Origin: HO2-45-11b sp964450915
GTDB taxonomy: Bacteria > Patescibacteriota > Andersenbacteria > UBA10190
Length of the DNA stretch: 18,980 bases
Assembly: GCA_964450915.1 (NCBI GenBank)
Contig: CAYVFG010000018.1
Location: forward strand, 1-18,980
Direction: 5' to 3'
Shown: piece after piece, positions 14,546 through 18,980 of the stretch
Layout of the letters: each line of letters begins with the position of its first letter
Numbering within the stretch: position 1 is the stretch's first letter
Notes under the pieces: model-generated
The model's database searches: none
Seen by the model: the letters and a program-made list of their open reading frames with translations, nothing else
Told to the model about the DNA's origin: nothing
Position numbers and translations under genes: made by a program

Positions 14546-15925
14546 TTACTTTGTTGGTTTTGCCAGCGCCCCTACAAGCGGCACGATGGCAGCTTTCAGG
14601 TACTGGTCAAGTGTTCCTTGTTGCTGTGCGACGGTAAGGGCAGTGTCGTGTGACAACACCGCCATTATCTGATCGCTGCTCAACTGCCGCACTCCTAAGA
14701 GTGTTGCAATTTGCTCACAAATTTCCGTGTAGCGTTTTGCTCGCCCTTGTCCTGCCTTTTCCTCAACTTCACGATTAACATCGGCTTGATCCAGGCTGAG
14801 TAACAGCTTGGTGAAGGACTCCGGCGGTTCGATAGAGGTAATCACAACGCTGATAGGGAGAACCCCACCTAGGCGTTCGCGAGTTAGCTCATAGAGTGCC
14901 TGGAGAATCACCCCGGTAATTTCGGGGACCATGTCGAGAAAATGTCGAAGCCGAATGCGCATTGCATCTTTTGCTGATGTGCCCTTTGGCAGCGCTGCGT
15001 CATGCACTTCTCGCGCCCTCGTGCTCAGAATGCTCTGGGCAGTATGCGCAATCATCTCTCCAATTTCCCGGATATTTGTGAATTCAAACATCCACCAGTA
15101 CCAAGAATTTCTGTCCGCACGGCGTACTCGCAGTGTGACTGTCATCGCAATCTTCACTGGATATGTTCCGTGTAGGGCTACCACGAATACGCCTGGGCTG
15201 GGATTAGAATCTTGGCCCGTGCATCCGGTGATACGAATTTCGTCTGTGTCCGTCTCCTCATCCTCAAGCTTTTCATTCGTAGGTCCCCAGTCCAAGTTTT
15301 TGAGGATGATGGTTCTTTTCAGCTGTTCGAACAAGGGAACTCGAAACTGAAGGCCAGTATCAAGAAATCCGGCGTACTCGCCAAATCTGGTAATACCAGC
15401 CCGCGTTTTTTCATCCACGATGATGTAGCCGAACCCAGCTCCGCAAGCAACGCTGACCACAAAACCCAATGTCGCAGAAGCGATCGGAAGCATTGGGGTG
15501 AGTGCGCACAGGCAGAGAATGGGTGTTGCCACAATCATTTGATAGATGGAAAACCAGAACCAGCGATAATTGCACAGCCAGTGATCTCCGCATTTTTCGT
15601 TGTCGGAGTCTTCTTGTGTGTGAGTTTGGTTCAACGCAATGCCGAGCTCAAGTAATTCTTCTGCCGAGAGCGCTACTCCAGCATCTGTTTTACTCGTGCG
15701 CACTGCTTGAATTACTCGATTTTGCAGGTCGAGTTGGAGTGTTGCCAACTCTCGCCTTGCTCGGTTTTGACGCTTCTCTCGAAGCTTTTTCTTGCTCAAC
15801 TTTTTCGGCCAAAAATGTGTTCTCAGTACATCTTTAGGTCCGAAGATTAGGAAGTACGTTATGACAATTGTCCAAAAACCAAGAATTTCGTACGCGAGTG
15901 CAGCCATCGAATTCGCAATGTTCAT
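14546..15925 (-). CDS. SPFH/band-7 domain membrane protein
   Basis: The 459-residue protein has an N-terminal helix (about 9-29), a charged coiled-coil-like region (38-110) and a hydrophobic region with one or two helices (121-165). An SPFH/prohibitin-type domain then starts at GYIIVDEKTRAGITRFGEYA (166-185) and continues GFLDTGLQFRVPLFEQL, closely matching the band-7 opening in which a pore-facing strand leads into the ring-forming domain. A helical C-terminal part follows (VNREVEEKAGQGRAKRY), as in flotillin/stomatin/HflK-like proteins that oligomerise into membrane cages. The 165 residues before the domain are unusual. AAAGGGA precedes the ATG, and a TTGACA promoter lies about 80 nt upstream. 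The domain is likely; the client or cellular process is unknown. Confidence 0.8.
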   Translation of the reverse strand: MNIANSMAALAYEILGFWTIVITYFLIFGPKDVLRTHFWPKKLSKKKLREKRQNRARRELATLQLDLQNRVIQAVRTSKTDAGVALSAEELLELGIALNQTHTQEDSDNEKCGDHWLCNYRWFWFSIYQMIVATPILCLCALTPMLPIASATLGFVVSVACGAGFGYIIVDEKTRAGITRFGEYAGFLDTGLQFRVPLFEQLKRTIILKNLDWGPTNEKLEDEETDTDEIRITGCTGQDSNPSPGVFVVALHGTYPVKIAMTVTLRVRRADRNSWYWWMFEFTNIREIGEMIAHTAQSILSTRAREVHDAALPKGTSAKDAMRIRLRHFLDMVPEITGVILQALYELTRERLGGVLPISVVITSIEPPESFTKLLLSLDQADVNREVEEKAGQGRAKRYTEICEQIATLLGVRQLSSDQIMAVLSHDTALTVAQQQGTLDQYLKAAIVPLVGALAKPTK

Positions 15926-16005
15926 GATCTATGTCCCTTTCTAGGGGTGTTTTGTTGTAAACGGTCACGTAGGCAGCAGAAACACGGTATATCAACAGTA
16001 AGGTA

Positions 16006-16034
16006 TATATACACTATAAATATGAAATTGTCAA
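16006..16034 (-). promoter_or_regulatory. sigma-70 promoter of the SPFH operon
   Basis: TTGACA (16034-16029) and TATATA (16011-16006) are separated by 17 nt. They lie about 80 nt upstream of the SPFH ATG and just downstream of tRNA-Leu. The -35 is a perfect match and the -10 a close one. Confidence 0.7.
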
Positions 16035-16045
16035 ACCTATTATAG

Positions 16046-16127
16046 TGCGGATGAGAGGACTCGAACCTCCACGGGTTTCCCCACATGGTCCTAAGCCATG
16101 CGCGTATGCCAATTCCGCCACATCCGC
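16046..16127 (-). tRNA. tRNA-Leu, anticodon UAG
   Basis: The minus strand folds as a class II tRNA of 82 nt. The acceptor stem GCGGATG pairs with CATCCGC. The anticodon stem CATGG/CCATG carries the loop CTTAGGA, giving anticodon TAG for CUN leucine codons. A long variable arm (GGGG/CCC type) and the T arm with TTCGAGT follow, as expected for leucine. The encoded 3' end is the discriminator A followed by CTATA, so CCA must be added by nucleotidyltransferase. It lies between the glycosyltransferase-like gene and the SPFH operon promoter, and no U-tract terminator is evident. Confidence 0.95.
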
Positions 16128-16167
16128 TGATCGCTCGCTTCTGCGAGGATTCACCTATACTACAAGG

Positions 16168-17190
16168 TTAGTGCGCGGTTTGGAAGGCTTTTTTAGAGAT
16201 TATTGAATCAAAAGGCACGTATGTTATCGTTTTTCGCATATATGCATGCTCGTATTCGAGCCCAGTCTTTTCCCAGGTAAAATGGTGAGTGGCTCGTAGG
16301 GAAGGGCTGTACTTTGGAAGAAGTTCGTTTTTAACCGATTTCTGCAGTAAATCGCTTAGGTGAGCCGTATCGTCTGCATGATAGTAAAACCCTGCTGTAC
16401 CCAGTATTTCTTCGATATACGGGCTTGTGGTGGCTATAACAACGCGATTTGCGTCCATTGCCTGAAGCAAAAGTGACGAAAATGATGGGTCATTAATTAT
16501 GACGAATCCAGCCGTTCTCACGATAGATTGAGCCCCTCGGCTGGCCATCGGGAGTGCGAAGGGAGTGATGAATGGATAGTCTTTGAGTAGCTTTTTAAAC
16601 TCTTTTGACGGGTTCTCGCAAAAAATAACCAATTTTTTCTTTGATTTTACGGCTTTATAGAGCTTTGCAATGCTTGAAATAGTGTCAATGGAATTGCTCA
16701 AAATAACGCCAAATTGGTTGTTTCTCAGGCCGTATTCTCTTGGTTGAATATCGCTTAAAATCGGCTTAGTATAGCCGTCGGGTATATATAATGACTTAAT
16801 TTCGTAGAGTGCAAGGAGTTGATACTGCATTGTCCTTGTCGGAGCCACTATGCGATCAAATAATTTGGTGAGGAATTGTAAAAAAACTTGAAAGAGTTTG
16901 GTTTGAAAAGGTGAGGAGAAGGTCGGCAGGGAAGATAGCGCCCAGATCATAGTCGTGTGATTCGGCACCATAAATTGCAAGAAATTGAGCAATATTGCAC
17001 CTTGAAACGTATGAACATGAATAGTGTTCGGTTTTGTGATGGCAGATCCGATAATTGCTAAAATATTCTTTATAAAGCCATTATATTGACCTTCTGCTAT
17101 ATGCCCGTTTTGAGATGCTTGGGTTATAAGCGCCTCCATACGATTTTTTTCTTCTTGCTGCTGTGGGTTGCCGATGAATAAAATTTTCAT
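16168..17190 (-). CDS. GT4-type glycosyltransferase-like protein with degenerate active site
   Basis: The 340-residue protein follows the GT-B layout. The N-terminal Rossmann part opens MKILFIGNP and includes IHVHTFQGAILLNFL (57-71) and DRIVAPTRTMQYQL (112-125). A linker, LYIPDGYTKPI (134-144), matches the V-I-P-N-G-V segment of GT4 enzymes. The C-terminal part ends in LLQAMDANRVVIATTSPYIE (241-260), EILGTAGFYYHADD and FTWEKTGLEYEHAY. In GT4 enzymes this region carries the E-x7-E catalytic motif; here both acidic positions appear replaced, so activity is doubtful. No sugar-biosynthesis genes are adjacent. The ATG (17190-17188) lies 8 nt after an extended -10 element, with no Shine-Dalgarno. 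The superfamily is likely; function is uncertain. Confidence 0.75.
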   Translation of the reverse strand: MKILFIGNPQQQEEKNRMEALITQASQNGHIAEGQYNGFIKNILAIIGSAITKPNTIHVHTFQGAILLNFLQFMVPNHTTMIWALSSLPTFSSPFQTKLFQVFLQFLTKLFDRIVAPTRTMQYQLLALYEIKSLYIPDGYTKPILSDIQPREYGLRNNQFGVILSNSIDTISSIAKLYKAVKSKKKLVIFCENPSKEFKKLLKDYPFITPFALPMASRGAQSIVRTAGFVIINDPSFSSLLLQAMDANRVVIATTSPYIEEILGTAGFYYHADDTAHLSDLLQKSVKNELLPKYSPSLRATHHFTWEKTGLEYEHAYMRKTITYVPFDSIISKKAFQTAH

Positions 17191-17198
17191 AACTAGCG

Positions 17199-17207
17199 AC
17201 TATAGCA
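17199..17207 (-). promoter_or_regulatory. extended -10 promoter for the glycosyltransferase-like gene
   Basis: On the minus strand TGCTATAGT is TGn plus a five-of-six -10. It ends 8 nt before the ATG at 17190, so the mRNA would have almost no leader. It is back-to-back with the plus-strand promoter at 17221. Confidence 0.55.
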
Positions 17208-17220
17208 TGAGCAAATGCAT

Positions 17221-17250
17221 TTGACAAGTATGGTATTTTCTGTTTATAAT
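17221..17250 (+). promoter_or_regulatory. perfect-consensus sigma-70 promoter
   Basis: TTGACA (17221-17226) and TATAAT (17245-17250) are both exact consensus hexamers, separated by 18 nt. The predicted start near 17257 gives a leader of about 57 nt to the GTG at 17314. Such a strong promoter implies high, probably unregulated transcription unless a repressor is involved. Confidence 0.85.
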
Positions 17251-17313
17251 GCGAGGTTCGGAATTGGGAATGATGTTTCAACAATCTGTATTGCAGAAGA
17301 AAAGGAGGCCCCT

Positions 17314-18213
17314 GTGGCTAAACAGCTGACGATTGAAGAAGTGCAGATGAAATTTCTCCGGTGGGGAGAGGGAGGAGTGCAGGATGCTGTGCTCAGGAAT
17401 GAATTCGCCAATGTTCCAAGCGAGGAACTGCAGGCGATTCTGGAAGCTGGAATGCAAGGCGATGATCACTGGCTCCGCCAGGATAATGATCAGTGGTTCT
17501 TGGTGGACTTTGCGGGTATGAACCGCACGTGCGCGCTTCGAACTGCACAGACACTGATCGCCAACAAGCTCTTGCCCACAAGGCAGAAGCCGAAGGCGGA
17601 GGATCTGGACAGCTTTACCACAGAGGAGTTGTGGAGACTTGTCGATCTGTATGAATTCACGATTGCGTGTTTCATGGATGCGATGCATCAAGATCCCGGC
17701 CACGAAGTCAACAGGCCGTATCGTGAATTGAACGTCAGGTTCAAGGCACTGGAGGCCAACAACGCCAAGCTGCTCCAGGAAAAGCAGCAGGCTGTTGCTG
17801 ATCTGGCCAAGGCGAACGGCGAAGTCGCAAGACTGCAAGGCGAATTGGCGAAGAAGCCAGTTCCAGTCGATGCGACGACAGTGAGCCCGGAAGACCTGGC
17901 AGTTCTCGACAAGGCAAGGGCGTTAGTGGCTATTCGGCCAGATCTGACACCCGAGCTTTTCAAGCAGGTCCTCGGTGAAAATGCCACGCTCAAGCAGGGG
18001 GTTGAGGTGGCTAAGGATGAGGTGAAGAAGGCGAAGAAAAAGGCCAAGAAGGCCGCCGCAGCCAGAAGTAAGTGGCGCAAAATCTTCATCGCAATGGCCG
18101 TTGTCGTGGTAATCGCAATGGCCGTTGTCGCCATGAACGGGAAGGGGATTTCTCTTCCAAGTTTCGGCGATGGAGATTCTGGACTCAAGGACCAATTAGA
18201 ACAACTCAAGTAG
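17314..18213 (+). CDS. unrecognised coiled-coil protein with C-terminal membrane helix
   Basis: The start chosen is GTG 17314, 5 nt after AGGAGG (17303-17308); the frame is open upstream to 17215, but that lies before the promoter. The 299-residue protein has an acidic, Trp-containing N-terminal domain (1-125, with QGDDHWLRQDNDQWFLVDF at 48-66). A coiled-coil stretch rich in Ala/Lys/Glu/Gln follows (about 134-182), then a linker, a highly basic Lys/Ala helix (231-255), one membrane helix at about 257-274 and a short tail. The N-terminal mass is predicted cytoplasmic. Codon choice leans to C/G-ending codons such as CTG and AAG, unlike the core genes, suggesting transfer. A small lipoprotein gene follows 23 nt later. 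No known family was recognised. Confidence 0.78.
   Translation: MAKQLTIEEVQMKFLRWGEGGVQDAVLRNEFANVPSEELQAILEAGMQGDDHWLRQDNDQWFLVDFAGMNRTCALRTAQTLIANKLLPTRQKPKAEDLDSFTTEELWRLVDLYEFTIACFMDAMHQDPGHEVNRPYRELNVRFKALEANNAKLLQEKQQAVADLAKANGEVARLQGELAKKPVPVDATTVSPEDLAVLDKARALVAIRPDLTPELFKQVLGENATLKQGVEVAKDEVKKAKKKAKKAAAARSKWRKIFIAMAVVVVIAMAVVAMNGKGISLPSFGDGDSGLKDQLEQLK
18088..18130 (+). repeat. 24-bp-period direct repeat encoding the membrane helix
   Basis: ATCGCAATGGCCGTTGTCG occurs at 18088-18106 and again, identical, at 18112-18130, with 5 nt between. It encodes IAMAVV twice, so much of the membrane helix of the coiled-coil protein is one internal duplication. Confidence 0.85.
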
Positions 18214-18236
18214 CCCAATGGGCATAGGGAGAAAGC

Positions 18237-18719
18237 ATGAACTGGCGAGTCGTTTGGATGTGTTTGTGTTTAATGCCTCTTTGCCTGGGGTGTGATAATT
18301 CCGGTCAGAAGGCAATAAACCAGGCCATGATCGACAAGATCAACAGCAACGAAAAGAAGGTGGATGATCGTTTCAATAAGCTGACGGAGAAGATGGAGGG
18401 TGAGTTTACCGCATTGCGGGACTCCATCGGCGCCGCAAGCAACCCGCGCGTGAAAATCCGTGTTCAGGGCATCACGTTTTGCCCAGAACCAGGATCAAGC
18501 GGAGCCGGGGGTGGGACGGAAATTGATGTGAACGCCTATAATAACGCAGCAGTGAACCATGTAAATGGGATGCAGGAAGCGTTGGATAGGCTCAAGGTTC
18601 GTCAATGTCCTCCGTTGCAATACGGCGGTCCGCCACTCTATCAGTCCCCAGGTTCAGGGCAGCAAGGGTTGGGATCACCAATCCAGCTACCGCCGTTTCC
18701 GGGGGCTCCAGTTAATTAG
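18237..18719 (+). CDS. small lipoprotein with coiled-coil region and Pro/Gly-rich tail
   Basis: The 160-residue protein opens with a signal peptide (MNWRVVWMCLCLMPLCLGC) in which Cys19, after LCLG, is the likely lipidated residue. Residues 24-65 form a polar heptad-like helix (NQAMIDKINSNEKKVDDRFN). A middle part holds Cys82 and Cys124, which could pair as a disulfide. The C-terminus (126-160) is rich in Pro, Gly and Gln. The ATG follows AGGGAG with good spacing. It lies 23 nt after the coiled-coil gene and before a strong terminator. The pair could bridge an inner-membrane coiled-coil protein to an outer surface lipoprotein, a guess from topology. No homologue was recognised. Confidence 0.75.
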   Translation: MNWRVVWMCLCLMPLCLGCDNSGQKAINQAMIDKINSNEKKVDDRFNKLTEKMEGEFTALRDSIGAASNPRVKIRVQGITFCPEPGSSGAGGGTEIDVNAYNNAAVNHVNGMQEALDRLKVRQCPPLQYGGPPLYQSPGSGQQGLGSPIQLPPFPGAPVN

Positions 18720-18747
18720 TCGAGATTTGTTCGTTTTTTAAGTTTTC

Positions 18748-18782
18748 GGCCGGTACACGTTTTGTGTCCCGGCTGATTTTTT
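18748..18782 (+). terminator. intrinsic terminator of the coiled-coil/lipoprotein operon
   Basis: GCCGG-T-ACAC pairs with GTGT-C-CCGGC (nine pairs with one internal mismatch) over a GTTTT loop, then GA and six T residues. It begins about 30 nt after the lipoprotein stop and directly abuts the next promoter. Confidence 0.85.
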
Positions 18783-18783
18783 A

Positions 18784-18812
18784 TTGACAAATAAATTTAT
18801 AAGAAGTATTAT
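18784..18812 (+). promoter_or_regulatory. sigma-70 promoter for the gene at the window end
   Basis: TTGACA (18784-18789) and TATTAT (18807-18812) are separated by 17 nt. The -35 is exact and the -10 matches five of six. The leader to the ATG at 18897 would be about 78 nt and includes a small 5-bp stem (GCTTC/GAAGC, 18822-18839). Confidence 0.7.
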
Positions 18813-18896
18813 AAATCGCTGGCTTCGAGAGTTTGAAGCTCCCAAGCTATTAACATGAAGCACTTTTCCAACTTATTATTAGAGAGGAAACTCGGA

Positions 18897-18980
18897 ATGA
18901 CTAACATCTTTGTGCAAGGACTCGAGCAAATAAGGAAAGGAAGCTCAGAGCTATCAGCTGAAACAATGTTTGCTCTCTTT
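18897..18980 (+). CDS. start of an unrecognised gene (runs off the window)
   Basis: Twenty-eight codons are visible, beginning MTNIFVQGLEQIRKGSSELS and continuing open to the window edge. AGAGAGG lies 9 nt before the ATG, and a TTGACA promoter is about 85 nt upstream. An in-frame ATG at 18855 would add 14 residues (MKHFSNLLLERKLG) but lacks a comparable ribosome-binding site. There is too little sequence to assign a family. It shares the promoter and ribosome-binding style of the two cassettes to its left. Confidence 0.5.
   Translation, partial: MTNIFVQGLEQIRKGSSELSAETMFALF

Noticed and set aside
15502..15837. Plus-strand open frames within the SPFH gene
   Set aside because: The minus-strand SPFH reading frame has clear domain similarity; the opposite frames are compositional shadows.
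16046..16127. tRNA-Leu as an integration attachment site for the neighbouring cassettes
   Set aside because: No second copy of the tRNA 3' end and no integrase gene is visible in the window, so there is no direct evidence for an att site.
17215..17313. Upstream start for the coiled-coil protein
   Set aside because: The frame opens before the -35 of the perfect promoter at 17221, whereas the GTG at 17314 has AGGAGG at the right distance.
1..18980. CRISPR arrays, insertion sequences, rRNA genes, riboswitches, or alternative genetic code
   Set aside because: No regularly spaced repeats, transposase-like proteins or terminal inverted repeats were found, and no rRNA or known riboswitch pattern was seen. 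TGA serves as a normal stop in several genes.

Overview
The window looks like a chromosomal segment of an ultra-small candidate phylum bacterium (Patescibacteria/CPR, Parcubacteria-like). This is inferred from the gene set and no taxonomic search was possible. Supporting signs are a tandem run of small two-helix pilin-like proteins of the kind annotated as type IV secretion pilins in CPR genomes, a core gene order of yraN, nusA, tig and clpP, many core genes without a Shine-Dalgarno sequence, and several enzymes reduced to degenerate forms. TGA is used as a stop codon (for example at 3179-3181 and 12000-12002), so the Gracilibacteria/SR1 recoding is not in use.

Positions 1-6352 (minus strand) hold, in order of transcription, a four-domain S1 protein, an O-antigen-ligase-like membrane protein, a soluble remnant of a P-type ATPase, YraN, NusA, trigger factor and the first part of ClpP. 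The last three link transcription elongation, folding of nascent chains and proteolysis, and nusA and tig are only 2 nt apart. Positions 6447-13497 (plus strand) hold a metallo-beta-lactamase-fold protein without its metal motif, a 53-residue single-helix protein, gyrA, a small methyltransferase, a sugar-binding-type lipoprotein, four pilin-like proteins and a 72-residue two-helix protein. The binding lipoprotein and first three pilins are packed with overlaps or gaps of 1-2 nt. The fourth pilin has its own promoter, a near-perfect Shine-Dalgarno sequence and a terminator.

Positions 13496-16034 hold a minus-strand operon of an SPFH/band-7 membrane protein and an unrecognised membrane-anchored partner, bounded by a TTGACA promoter and an intrinsic terminator. 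Next come tRNA-Leu(UAG) and a degenerate GT4-type glycosyltransferase (minus). Positions 17221-18782 hold a plus-strand two-gene cassette: a coiled-coil protein with a C-terminal membrane helix and a small lipoprotein, with a perfect-consensus promoter and a terminator. A further gene starts at 18897 and runs off the window.

Two expression styles coexist. Several core or native genes have TGnTATAnT extended -10 elements 6-9 nt before the ATG, consistent with leaderless or nearly leaderless mRNAs. The unrecognised cassettes (SPFH pair, coiled-coil/lipoprotein pair, terminal gene) have TTGACA -35 boxes and clear Shine-Dalgarno sequences, and the 17314-18719 pair is visibly richer in G/C and CTG codons. 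These cassettes, the pseudo-P-type ATPase and the pilin/binding-protein operon are the best candidates for undescribed biology. No CRISPR array, insertion sequence, rRNA or replication origin was seen, and no stretch over 300 bases lacks a gene.
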